From positions 600,559 through 664,558 of the forward strand of contig NZ_LMFC01000002.1 in NCBI RefSeq assembly GCF_001426705.1: a stretch of DNA of 64,000 bases. Reading direction: 5' to 3'. Below the pieces are notes generated by a model. That model was given only the letters and a program-made list of their open reading frames with translations, made no database searches and was not told where the DNA came from. Of this stretch, positions 46,522-54,451 are shown in pieces. Origin of the DNA: Cellulomonas sp. Root485 (lineage in GTDB: Bacteria; Actinomycetota; Actinomycetes; Actinomycetales; Cellulomonadaceae). Position numbers and translations under genes: made by a program. How positions within the stretch are numbered: position 1 is the first letter of the stretch; each line of letters begins with the position of its first letter.

Positions 46522-47100
46522 TCACGACTCCTGGCGGGCCGGGTCCACGCTCTGCACCTGCCAGGCCTGACCGTCGTGCACGAGGACGAGGGTCACGATG
46601 AAGTGCACGATGTCCGGCGCCACCCGCGGCGTCTCGTACATGTCCATGGTCACCGTGAAGGTGCCCGGTGCGTCCTCGGTGGCGGTGACCGTCCGGATGT
46701 CGACGGCCTGCTTCGACGCCGGGTCCGGGTTGGCGGCCCCGTCGGCCACAGCCCCGCAGGTGGTGCAGGCGGGGCTGCTGAGGGCCGTCCACGGCGCGAC
46801 GTCCCCGGTCCTGAGCACGTACGGGTAGAGCTCCATGAGGTAGCGCGCGACGTCCTGGGCGCCCTCGACGCTCGCGGTCTGGTCCAGGGCTGCCGGAGCG
46901 GTCGGTGACGAGCCGTCCGTCGGCGCGGCCGGTGTCTCGGTCGTCTCAGGGCTGGCGGTCTCGGTCGCCGTCGGCGCGACCGACGTGGCCACGGTCGGGG
47001 TGGGGGTCGGCTCAGCAGGCGTCGAGCCTCCGCAGCCTGCGATGGTCGCGACGGCGAGCCCGACGGCGAACGGGAGCGTGAGCACGCGGTGCGAAAGCAT
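46522..47100 (-). CDS. DUF6318 family lipoprotein
   Basis: A 192-residue lipoprotein. The signal 'LTLPFAVGLAVATIAGCGGS' ends in a lipobox Cys, followed by a Thr/Pro/Ala linker of about 60 residues. The C-terminal domain has 'ARYLMELYPYVLRTGDVAPW' and the cysteine pair 'LSSPACTTCGAVADG', the DUF6318 signature. The fold is probably NTF2-like; the role at the cell surface is unknown. ATG 47100 is supported by TACGCT 7 bases upstream. It is divergent from the M20 peptidase gene. Confidence 0.82.
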   Translation of the reverse strand: MLSHRVLTLPFAVGLAVATIAGCGGSTPAEPTPTPTVATSVAPTATETASPETTETPAAPTDGSSPTAPAALDQTASVEGAQDVARYLMELYPYVLRTGDVAPWTALSSPACTTCGAVADGAANPDPASKQAVDIRTVTATEDAPGTFTVTMDMYETPRVAPDIVHFIVTLVLVHDGQAWQVQSVDPARQES

Positions 47101-47107
47101 GGCCGCG

Positions 47108-47113
47108 AGCGTA
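47108..47113 (-). promoter_or_regulatory. -10 box of the DUF6318 gene
   Basis: TACGCT on the minus strand, 7 bases before ATG 47100. Confidence 0.45.
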
Positions 47114-47151
47114 GTGGCGCCCGGCCCGCGGGCGTCTGGCAGTCTCGACAC

Positions 47152-48372
47152 GTGCCACTCTCGCCCGAGACCCTCGCCGCCCTGCGCTCCGACGCCGCCG
47201 CGCAGCTGCCCTCGCTCGTCGAGCTGCGCCGTGCCCTGCACCGCACCCCGGAGATCGGTCTCGACCTGCCCGTCACCCAGCAGCTCGTGCTGGACGCGAT
47301 CGCACCGCTCGACCTCGAGGTCCGCACGGGCTCCGGGCTGAGCTCGGTGGTCGCGGTGCTGCGCGGCGGTCGCCCCGGCCCGGCCGTCCTGCTGCGCGGG
47401 GACATGGACGCCCTCCCCGTCACCGAGGACTCCGGCGAGCCGTTCGCCTCCGAGCGTGACGGCGTCATGCACGCGTGCGGCCACGACCTGCACGTCGCCG
47501 GGCTCGTCGGCGCGGCACGGCTCCTGGCGGACCGTCGCGACCAGCTCGCGGGCGACGTCGTCCTCATGTTCCAGCCCGGGGAGGAGGGCGACCACGGGGC
47601 GCGCCTGATGATCGACGAGGGCGTGCTCGACGCGGCAGGCTCGCGCGTCGTCGCCGCGTACGGCCTGCACGTGATGTCGTCCGTGCTGCCGACCGGCCTG
47701 GTCGCCTCGAAGGCCGGCACCATGCTGGCCGCCGCCGACTCGGTGGTCGTCACCGTCCAGGGCCGCGGCGGCCACGGGTCGATGCCGCACCTCGCTGCGG
47801 ACCCCGTGCCCGTCGCCGCCGAGATCGTCCTCGCGCTGCAGGCGATGGTCACGCGCCAGTTCGACGTGTTCGACCCGGTCGTCGTCACGGTCGGCAGGAT
47901 CGCGGCCGGCACGACGAACAACGTCATCCCCGCGACCGCCGTGCTGGAGGCGACCGTCCGCTCGTTCTCCGAGGCGACGCACGCGCTGGTCCCCGAGCGG
48001 TTCACCCGTGTGGTCGACGGCATCGCCGCCGCACACGGTCTCACCGCGACCGTCGACTACCGGCGCGGGTACCCGGTCACGTCGAACACGCCCGCCGAGG
48101 TGGACCGCCTGTCCGGCCTGGTCCGCGAGATGCTCGGCGAGCAGGCGTACCTGACCGCCCCTCAGCCGCTGTCCGGTGCCGAGGACTTCTCCTACGTGCT
48201 GCAGCAGGTGCCCGGCACGTACTTCGGCCTCGGCGCGACCCCCGTCGGCGAGGACCCCGCGACCGCCGCGTACAACCACTCCGCCCAGGCCCGGTTCGCG
48301 GAGGAGTCGCTCGCCGTCGGACCGGCGGTCCTCACGGCGCTGGCGATGGACCGCCTGGCCGAGGGCGGGTAG
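47152..48372 (+). CDS. M20-family amidohydrolase (N-acyl amino-acid hydrolase type)
   Basis: A 406-residue metallo-amidohydrolase of the M20D (HipO/IAA-amidohydrolase) group. Metal and catalytic sites: 'LLRGDMDALPV' (Asp84/Asp86), 'HACGHDLHVA' (107-116), 'LMFQPGEEGDHGA' with the catalytic Glu pair, 'YGLHVMSS', and 'PLSGAEDFSYVLQ' for the distal His/Glu region. The dimerisation domain has 'GRGGHGSMPHLAADP'. It removes acyl groups from amino acids or related conjugates; the substrate is unknown. GTG 47152 is the likely start. Confidence 0.9.
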   Translation: MPLSPETLAALRSDAAAQLPSLVELRRALHRTPEIGLDLPVTQQLVLDAIAPLDLEVRTGSGLSSVVAVLRGGRPGPAVLLRGDMDALPVTEDSGEPFASERDGVMHACGHDLHVAGLVGAARLLADRRDQLAGDVVLMFQPGEEGDHGARLMIDEGVLDAAGSRVVAAYGLHVMSSVLPTGLVASKAGTMLAAADSVVVTVQGRGGHGSMPHLAADPVPVAAEIVLALQAMVTRQFDVFDPVVVTVGRIAAGTTNNVIPATAVLEATVRSFSEATHALVPERFTRVVDGIAAAHGLTATVDYRRGYPVTSNTPAEVDRLSGLVREMLGEQAYLTAPQPLSGAEDFSYVLQQVPGTYFGLGATPVGEDPATAAYNHSAQARFAEESLAVGPAVLTALAMDRLAEGG

Positions 48373-48374
48373 GT

Positions 48375-48716
48375 CTACGCGCAGCCGACGCAGGTCGTGG
48401 CGGTGGGGCGCGCCTCGAGCCGGCCGGCCGCGATCGGCTCGCCGCACCGGGTGCAGATCCCGTAGGTGCCGTCCTCGATCCGGGCCAGCGCGTCGTCGAC
48501 CGACTCGAGCCGCGCCTCCGCGTCGCGGACCAGGGCGTCCACCTGGGCCCGTTCGAACGCGATCGTCGCCCCCTCGGGGTCGTGCTCGTCGTCGGCGTTG
48601 CTGTCGCGGGACGCGTCGACGACCGCACGGTGCTCGCCCTGCAGGGCGGCCAGGCGCTCGAGGGTCTGCGTGCGCAGGTCCTCGAGGCGGGAGCGGGCGT
48701 CCGTGGTCGCGGTCAT
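48375..48716 (-). CDS. DksA/TraR-family zinc-finger protein
   Basis: A 113-residue protein: helical coiled coil ('RLEDLRTQTLERLAALQGEH') with acidic region 'DASRDSNADDEHDPEG', and a C4 zinc finger at the end (C88/C91 in 'ICTRCGEP' and C109/C112 in 'TCVGCA'). DksA-like proteins bind in the secondary channel of RNA polymerase and affect initiation, but short actinobacterial forms are little studied. It is convergent with the M20 gene (stops 2 bases apart). ATG 48716 has no obvious ribosome site. Confidence 0.86.
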   Translation of the reverse strand: MTATTDARSRLEDLRTQTLERLAALQGEHRAVVDASRDSNADDEHDPEGATIAFERAQVDALVRDAEARLESVDDALARIEDGTYGICTRCGEPIAAGRLEARPTATTCVGCA

Positions 48717-48841
48717 GACCAGCACAACGCCGAACCGTCGGTGAGCCTTCCGGACGCGGTCCGAGCCCTGCGGGGATTTTCGCGGGCCGTGGCCGGTAAC
48801 CTTGTGGCCAGTACGTCTTCTTCTCATGAACGGGGTTCACC

Positions 48842-49225
48842 GTGCCTACCGGCAAGGTCAAGTGGTTCGACACCGAGCGCGGCTTCGGGTTCATCGCCGG
48901 CGACGACGGCGGCGAGGTCTTCCTGCACGCGTCGGCACTGCCCGAGGGCGTCAACGCGCCGAAGCCCGGCGCCAAGGTCGACTACGGCGTCGCCGACGGC
49001 CGGCGCGGTCCGCAGGCCCTGTCGGTCAAGCTGCTGGACCCCGTGCCCTCTGTCGCGAAGGCGTCGCGCAAGCCCGCCGACGACATGGCCGTCATCATCG
49101 AGGACCTCATCAAGGTCCTCGACCGCGTCGGCAACGACCTGCGTCGTGGCCGCTACCCCGAGAAGGCTCGTGGGGTTCAGTACGCCGCCCTGCTGCGAGC
49201 CGTCGCGGACGACATCGAGGCCTGA
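48842..49225 (+). CDS. Cold-shock-domain protein with C-terminal extension (CspB-like)
   Basis: A 127-residue protein. The N-terminal CSD (about 1-67) has 'KVKWFDTERGFGFIAGDDG' and 'EVFLHASALPEG'. The C-terminal 60 residues ('MAVIIEDLIKVLDRVGNDLR', 'RGRYPEKARGVQYAALLRAV') are helical, as in mycobacterial CspB. It starts with GTG; TAACCT at 48796-48801 may be the -10 box with a leader of about 35 bases. It probably forms an operon with the DUF3027 gene 2 bases downstream, and so with the ATPase gene after it. Confidence 0.9.
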   Translation: MPTGKVKWFDTERGFGFIAGDDGGEVFLHASALPEGVNAPKPGAKVDYGVADGRRGPQALSVKLLDPVPSVAKASRKPADDMAVIIEDLIKVLDRVGNDLRRGRYPEKARGVQYAALLRAVADDIEA

Positions 49226-49227
49226 GC

Positions 49228-50346
49228 ATGCCTGCAGCAACCAAGGACGCGGTCCTCGGATCGGCCGTCGACCTGGCCCGTGAGGTCGCGGTCGGCCTGG
49301 CCGAGGACCCCTCCGACGTCGGCGAGTACCTCGGCATGGTCGTCGAGGGCGAGCGGCTGGTGTCCCACCGGTTCGCGTCCGCCGCCCGCGGCTACCGCGG
49401 CTGGGAGTGGACCGTCACGGTCGCCCGCGTGCCGCGCGGCCGGACCGCCACCGTCTGCGAGGCCGAGCTGCTGCCCGGCCCCGACGCGGTGCTCGGGCAG
49501 GCGTGGCTGCCGTGGTCGGAGCGCATCCGCCCCGGCGACATCGGCCCCGGCGACGTCCTGCCGTTCAAGGCCGACGACCCGCGTCTCGAGCCCGGCTGGA
49601 CCCCGACGGGGGACCCCGAGCTGGACGACGTCGCGATCGACGAGCTCGCCCTGGCCCGCGTGCGGGTGCTGTCGCCGGAGGGTCGCGACGAGGCCGCCGA
49701 GCGCTGGTACCGCGGCCCGCACGGTCCGACGAGCGCCGGCTCGCTCGCCTCGGCCGCCGCGTGCGGCAGCTGCGGGTTCCTGGTGCCGCTGCAGGGGTCG
49801 CTGGGCCAGGTCTTCGGTGTCTGCACCAACCAGTGGTCGCCCGACGACGGTGTCGTCGTCAGCGTCGACCACGGCTGCGGCGCCCACTCCGAGACCGACG
49901 CGGAGGCCCCGCCGACCGACTGGCCCGCTCCCGACCCGTTGATCGACGAACTGAGCCTCGAACTGGTCCAGCTGGCTCAGCCCGCGGCGCCGGACGAGCC
50001 GGAGGCCGCTCCGACCGTCGAGACGCCGACGGACGAGGTCGCGACCGACGAGGTCGTTACCGACGAGGCCCCGACGGACGAGGTCGCGACCGACGAGGTC
50101 GCGACCGATGAGGCTCCGGTCGACGAGGCCCCGACCGACGAGGCGGCGACCGACGAGGTCGTCACCGACGAGGCTCAGCCCGAGGAGACCGTGCCCGTCG
50201 AGGTTCCGACGGACGACGCCGGTCCCGACGACGCGTCGGTCGAGTCCCCGGAGTCGACCGACGCCCCGGACCTCGACGCACCGGACGACACGACCCCTCC
50301 CGACTCCGCCGAGGAGTCCCCGGCCCGCCCCGACCCGGAGCCGTGA
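49228..50346 (+). CDS. DUF3027 protein with acidic repeat tail
   Basis: A 372-residue protein. Residues 1-240 are the conserved actinobacterial DUF3027 domain ('SHRFASAARGYRGWEWTVTV', 'WLPWSERIRPGDIGPGDVLP', 'RWYRGPHGPTSAGSLASAAA'), ending in a zinc-ribbon-like set of cysteines ('CGSCGFLVPL', 'VCTNQWSPDDG', 'DHGCGAHS'). From about 265 to the end the chain is a degenerate T-D-E-(V/A)-x repeat, very acidic and presumably disordered. Function unknown. It links a cold-shock protein and a sacsin-like ATPase in one transcription unit; its stop overlaps the next start (GTGA). Confidence 0.85.
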   Translation: MPAATKDAVLGSAVDLAREVAVGLAEDPSDVGEYLGMVVEGERLVSHRFASAARGYRGWEWTVTVARVPRGRTATVCEAELLPGPDAVLGQAWLPWSERIRPGDIGPGDVLPFKADDPRLEPGWTPTGDPELDDVAIDELALARVRVLSPEGRDEAAERWYRGPHGPTSAGSLASAAACGSCGFLVPLQGSLGQVFGVCTNQWSPDDGVVVSVDHGCGAHSETDAEAPPTDWPAPDPLIDELSLELVQLAQPAAPDEPEAAPTVETPTDEVATDEVVTDEAPTDEVATDEVATDEAPVDEAPTDEAATDEVVTDEAQPEETVPVEVPTDDAGPDDASVESPESTDAPDLDAPDDTTPPDSAEESPARPDPEP

Positions 50347-53300
50347 CCGCCGACGCCTTCGGGACGGCCGCCCTGCGCGCGGCCGTCCTGGGGGCGTGGC
50401 GGGTCTCCCCGGCGAGGCTGCGGGAGGACGCCAACACGGAGGAGGACCACGCCCGCGGCTACTACCGCGACCGCGTGGTCGTCGAGCTCGCACAGAACGC
50501 CGCCGACGCGGCCACGCGCGCGGGGGTGCCGGGTCGGCTGCTCCTGCGGCTGGCACGCACGGAGGGCGACCGGCTGGTGCTGGTCGCCGCGAACACGGGT
50601 GCACCCCTCGACGCGGACGGCGTCGGGTCGCTGGTGTCGATGCGGGCGTCGGCCAAGCGCGACGACGCCCGGGCGGTCGGCCGGTTCGGCGTGGGGTTCG
50701 CCGCGGTCAGGTCGGTGTCCGACGAGATCTCGGTGCTGTCCACCACGGGCGGCTTGCGGTTCAGCGTGGCCGACACGGCGGAGCTGCTCGCGGAGTCGGC
50801 GCAGGACAACCTGGCGCTGGCGGACGAGGTGCGCCGCCGCGACCGTTCCCTGCCGGCGCTCCGGCTCCCGTTCCCCGCCGAGGGCACCCCGCCGACCGGC
50901 TACGACACCGCGGTGGTCCTGGAGCTGCGGGACGAGGTCGCGGCCGACGAGGTGCGCTCGCTCCTGCACGACGTGGGCGACCCGCTGCTGCTGGCGCTGC
51001 CGGGCCTGGTCGAGATCGTGGTCGACGACGACACCGGCCCGGTCCGGCGGCTGGCGGACGTCGCGGAGCGCTGGACCGTCGCGACGGGGGAGGGTGAGCT
51101 GCCCCTGGCCCTGATGGCCGACCGCCCGGTGGAGGAGCGTTCGGCCCGGGCGTGGCGGGTCACGTGGGCGCTCCCCCGGGTGGAGCTCGCTCGCGCGGAG
51201 CAGGTGGTGCACGCGCCGACGCCGACCGACGAGCCCTGCACGGTGCCCGCGCTGCTCGTCGCGACGTTCCCGCTGGACCCGTCCCGCCGCCACGTCGCGC
51301 AGGGCGCGCTCACCGAGGCCGTCCTCGACCATGCCGCCGACGTGTACGCGCGCCTGGCGCACGGCCGCGCGGCCGCCGGGCACGACGCCCTCGCTCTGGT
51401 CCCGACGGGCCTCGCCGCGGGCGCTCTCGACGCCGCCCTGCGGGACCGCATCGTCGACCGCCTGACGCGCACGCCGCTGCTCGTCCCTGCAGCGCCCGTC
51501 GACGACGGCGGGCTCGTCGTCCCCGAGCGGGCCGTGGCCCTGGCGGGCTCGTCGGTGCACGACCCGGGCGCCCTGGCCGCGCTGGGTCGCCGGGTGGCGG
51601 CGCTCGTCGTCCTGCCGACCGGGCGCGAGTCGCAGGCGCGGGCGGTCGGCGTGGAGATCCGCTCGCTGGCGGACGTCGTCGAGGACCTGCCGGCCGCGAG
51701 CGACGGCGGCTGGGTCGACCTGTACGAGGCCCTCGCGCTCCTCGCCGACGACCCGCAGTCCCGCGAGGCCCTGGGCGCTGTTCCGGTGCCGCTGGCCGAC
51801 GGCCGCGTGGTGCGGGGCGCCCGGGGCACCGTCGTGCTCGACCCCGGGCTCGTGGAGCGCCTCGGCGAGCGCGCCCTGGAGACGCTGGGCCGCTGGGGCG
51901 TCCGCGTGGTCGACCCCGCGGCGGCGCACCCCGTGCTGGAGCGGCTCGGCGCGCAGGCGCCCGACGCCCTGGGCCTGCTCACGCACGACACGGTCCGCCA
52001 GGCCGTCGTGGAGCTCTCCGACGACGAGAGCGAGGCCGACGACGTCGTCGACACGGTCCTCGCCCTCGTCGGCGCGACGGAGGGCGCCACCCTGCCCAGC
52101 GACGCGCTGCCATGGCTCGGTCTGCTCCCGCTCCCCGCCGCGGACGGTGACCGCACCCCCGCGGACAGCCTCGTCCTGCCCGGCTCTCCCGCGGCGCAGC
52201 TGCTCGACGACCGCGTCCTGGGCACCGTGTCGGCGGACGCGGTGGACCGCTGGGGCGCGCAGGTGCTCACCGCGGTCGGGGTCCGCGCCGACCTGGTCCT
52301 GGTCCGTGTCCCGGACGTCCTCGCCGACCCTGCCTCGCTGCGGGACGGCGCGACGGACTCCCCGACCCTGGCCGCGCAGTCGCTGGACGGCTGGGACGAC
52401 TACCTCAGCCACCTGGGGGAGCGGCTCGGTCGCGGGGCGTACGTGGGGGAGGCGGTGGCGGTCGCCGACCTGGACGCCGTCGACCCGGAGGCGTGGCCGC
52501 GGGTGCTCGGACGCATCGCGGGGGAGCCGGCGCTGCGCCGGGCGCTCGTCGACCCGGTGCGCGGTGAGTCGTCGGCCCTGGCGCCGTCGTACACGTCGTG
52601 GTGGCTGCGGGAACGGTCCGAGCTGGGTCTCGGGCGGCCGTTCGCCGTCGGGGACCGTCTGAGCGCGCTGCTGCCCGCCGCGCCGGACGCCGTCGCCCAC
52701 CTGGACGCCTCGGTGCAGCGGGCGCTCGGCGGCGTGGCCTCGCTCGAGGAGCTCGACGGTGCCGGGTGGACGCACCTGCTCGACGCCTGGGGGCCGATCG
52801 GCGTCCCGGTCGACCCCGAGCTCGCCGTCGCCGTGTGGCGGTCGATGGCTCCCGACGAGCCCCCGGAGCGGCTGCCCGCGGTCGTCGGACCCGGCCGCGT
52901 GGCCGTCGTGCACGCCGAGGACGCCGCCGTCGCCGACCACCCGATGTGGTACCAGCGCACCGACGTGGCGGCCCTGGTGCCGGGCACGGAGGCGACCGCC
53001 GCCCTGCTCGACCTGCCGTTCGCCGGCGACCTGGCCGACGGCGCGGTGACGTCGGGCGGCGAGGTCGACGACGTCCCCGCCGACGTGCGGACGCTGCTCC
53101 CCGACGCACCGGACACCTGGGTGCAGCACGACGACCTGCTGGTGGACGGGGCCCCCGTCGACTGGTGGGTCGAGGACTCGGTCGTGCACGCGGTCCACCT
53201 CGCGGGCCTCGCGGCGGGTCTCGCGCAGGCGGCCGACCGGTGGGACCTGCGCTACGCGGTCGAGGTCCTGCTCACGGCTCCGGACCGCGCTGCGGAGATC

Positions 53301-53366
53301 GCCCTGGACGTGGTCGAGGGGGGTCGCCGGGAGGGGAGACTGTCCGATCTGTCCGGAAGCGGATAA
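50343..53366 (+). CDS. Sacsin/Hsp90-like GHKL ATPase-domain protein
   Basis: A 1007-residue protein whose first about 200 residues are a GHKL ATPase domain: N-box 'VVVELAQNAADAATRAG' (E48, N52, D55), 'VAANTGAPLDADGV' and G2 loop 'GRFGVGFAAVRSVSDEI' (113-129). This matches the sacsin N-terminal (Hsp90-like) type better than histidine kinases or MutL. The remaining about 800 residues have no domain I recognise, with repeated 'VVLPTGRESQ', 'RWGVRVVDPAAAHPVLERLG' type alpha/beta elements. Role unknown; a chaperone-like or DNA/RNA-protection role is suggested only by the fold and the cold-shock neighbour. Start GTG 50343. Confidence 0.82.
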   Translation: MTADAFGTAALRAAVLGAWRVSPARLREDANTEEDHARGYYRDRVVVELAQNAADAATRAGVPGRLLLRLARTEGDRLVLVAANTGAPLDADGVGSLVSMRASAKRDDARAVGRFGVGFAAVRSVSDEISVLSTTGGLRFSVADTAELLAESAQDNLALADEVRRRDRSLPALRLPFPAEGTPPTGYDTAVVLELRDEVAADEVRSLLHDVGDPLLLALPGLVEIVVDDDTGPVRRLADVAERWTVATGEGELPLALMADRPVEERSARAWRVTWALPRVELARAEQVVHAPTPTDEPCTVPALLVATFPLDPSRRHVAQGALTEAVLDHAADVYARLAHGRAAAGHDALALVPTGLAAGALDAALRDRIVDRLTRTPLLVPAAPVDDGGLVVPERAVALAGSSVHDPGALAALGRRVAALVVLPTGRESQARAVGVEIRSLADVVEDLPAASDGGWVDLYEALALLADDPQSREALGAVPVPLADGRVVRGARGTVVLDPGLVERLGERALETLGRWGVRVVDPAAAHPVLERLGAQAPDALGLLTHDTVRQAVVELSDDESEADDVVDTVLALVGATEGATLPSDALPWLGLLPLPAADGDRTPADSLVLPGSPAAQLLDDRVLGTVSADAVDRWGAQVLTAVGVRADLVLVRVPDVLADPASLRDGATDSPTLAAQSLDGWDDYLSHLGERLGRGAYVGEAVAVADLDAVDPEAWPRVLGRIAGEPALRRALVDPVRGESSALAPSYTSWWLRERSELGLGRPFAVGDRLSALLPAAPDAVAHLDASVQRALGGVASLEELDGAGWTHLLDAWGPIGVPVDPELAVAVWRSMAPDEPPERLPAVVGPGRVAVVHAEDAAVADHPMWYQRTDVAALVPGTEATAALLDLPFAGDLADGAVTSGGEVDDVPADVRTLLPDAPDTWVQHDDLLVDGAPVDWWVEDSVVHAVHLAGLAAGLAQAADRWDLRYAVEVLLTAPDRAAEIALDVVEGGRREGRLSDLSGSG

Positions 53367-53369
53367 CCT
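53364..53369 (+). promoter_or_regulatory. -10 box of the CAP-domain gene
   Basis: TAACCT includes the stop codon (TAA, 53364-53366) of the ATPase gene and ends 7 bases before GTG 53377; leaderless arrangement. Confidence 0.45.
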
Positions 53370-53376
53370 CCCGGAG

Positions 53377-54117
53377 GTGCACCCGTTCCCCGCCGTCCCG
53401 GACAGCCGCCCAAGTCGGCGAGCGCTGCGGTCGGCGACGCCTCGGCGGCACTGGCTCCGCACGGCATCCCTGGCGCTGGTCTGCACGTTGGCCCTGGTCG
53501 CGGTCCCGTTCGCACTGACCTCGCCCACCGTCCAGCCCCACATCCCCGACGCCTTCGAGCTGGCGGCTCCGCGCGACGGCGGCCCCGTCTCCCGGTCGGG
53601 AGGCCGCGCGCCGGCTGCTGAGTCGGCGGCGCCGACCACGGACACCCCGGCCACGGAGGCCCCGGTCACGGGCACCCCGACGAGCGACACCCCGGCGGCC
53701 GCAGCACCGGTCGTCCCGGCGCCCGCTCCGGAACCCGCCCCCGCCCCGGTCCCCGCCGCGCCGACGATGGTCGAGCAGATCGTCACCCGCACCAACGAGG
53801 AGCGAGCCGCGGCCGGCCTGCCCGCCCTGGCCGTCTCGGACTGCGCCGCGCAGCAGGCGGTCGCGCGCACGGCGTTGCTCGCCGCGGAGAACCGGTTCGA
53901 GCACGACCCGCTGGAGCCCATCCTCGAGGCCTGCGCCGCACGGGCAGTCGGCGAAAACCTGGCCCTCGGCTACCCGACGGCCCTGGCCGTCGTCGCCGGC
54001 TGGATGGGGTCCGACGGCCACCGCGCGAACATCCTCAGCCCGACGTACACGCACATCGGTGTCGGCTGCACCGAGGGCCCTCGGGGCATCCTGTGCGCTC
54101 AGGTGTTCGTGGCCTGA
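53377..54117 (+). CDS. Secreted CAP (SCP/PR1)-domain protein
   Basis: A 246-residue exported protein. Signal or anchor segment at about 31-50 ('LALVCTLALVAVPFALTSP'), a Pro/Ala/Thr-rich linker (about 75-130), and a CAP domain: 'NEERAAAGLPALAVSDCAAQ', 'FEHDPLEPILEACA', 'ARAVGENLALGYP', 'WMGSDGHRANILSPTYTHIG' and 'GCTEGPRGILCAQVFVA'. The usual CAP histidine/glutamate cluster (H in FEHDP, E in GENLA, H in DGHR) is present. Secreted CAP proteins bind lipids or act at the wall; the role here is unknown. Confidence 0.88.
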   Translation: MHPFPAVPDSRPSRRALRSATPRRHWLRTASLALVCTLALVAVPFALTSPTVQPHIPDAFELAAPRDGGPVSRSGGRAPAAESAAPTTDTPATEAPVTGTPTSDTPAAAAPVVPAPAPEPAPAPVPAAPTMVEQIVTRTNEERAAAGLPALAVSDCAAQQAVARTALLAAENRFEHDPLEPILEACAARAVGENLALGYPTALAVVAGWMGSDGHRANILSPTYTHIGVGCTEGPRGILCAQVFVA

Positions 54118-54127
54118 GCGGCGCGCG

Positions 54128-54370
54128 TCAGCGCCGGCGTTCTGAGTTCCGGCGGGCCCACAGCACACCGAAGAGCCCCAGGAGCACGCCGGTCGCGCAC
54201 ACCCACGCGGGCATCCACGACGCCTCGTCGCTCCCCGCCAGCACGACGGCGACGACGAACGCGACCGCCCAGACGCCCGTACCGACGAGCATGACCCGTC
54301 CGAGGTCGACGTCGACCGGCGGCGGCGGGGTCCGGGTCGGGTGCAGCAACCGGGCGATCAGCGAGGGCAC
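54128..54370 (-). CDS. DUF2530 small membrane protein
   Basis: An 80-residue protein with two hydrophobic segments ('VMLVGTGVWAVAFVVAVVLA' and 'WVCATGVLLGLFGVLWAR') and basic ends, the pattern of the actinobacterial DUF2530 family. Function unknown. GTG 54370 is supported by TAGGCT 6 bases upstream. It is convergent with the CAP gene and divergent from the permease. Confidence 0.82.
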   Translation of the reverse strand: MPSLIARLLHPTRTPPPPVDVDLGRVMLVGTGVWAVAFVVAVVLAGSDEASWMPAWVCATGVLLGLFGVLWARRNSERRR

Positions 54371-54376
54371 CGGCAG

Positions 54377-54382
54377 AGCCTA
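54377..54382 (-). promoter_or_regulatory. -10 box of the DUF2530 gene
   Basis: TAGGCT on the minus strand, 6 bases before GTG 54370. Confidence 0.45.
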
Positions 54383-54451
54383 GTCGGCCGGTGTGGAAGA
54401 CCGTTATCGCATCGTCAGACGCACGAAACACAGGTCTGCGACACTGCGCGC

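Noticed and set aside
50025..50175. CRISPR-like short repeats
   Set aside because: The units are 15-base coding repeats without spacers and lie in frame in the DUF3027 gene.
50175..53921. Long minus-strand open frame opposite the DUF3027 and sacsin-like genes
   Set aside because: Same shadow composition, no start signal, and the plus-strand frames contain clear ATPase and domain motifs.
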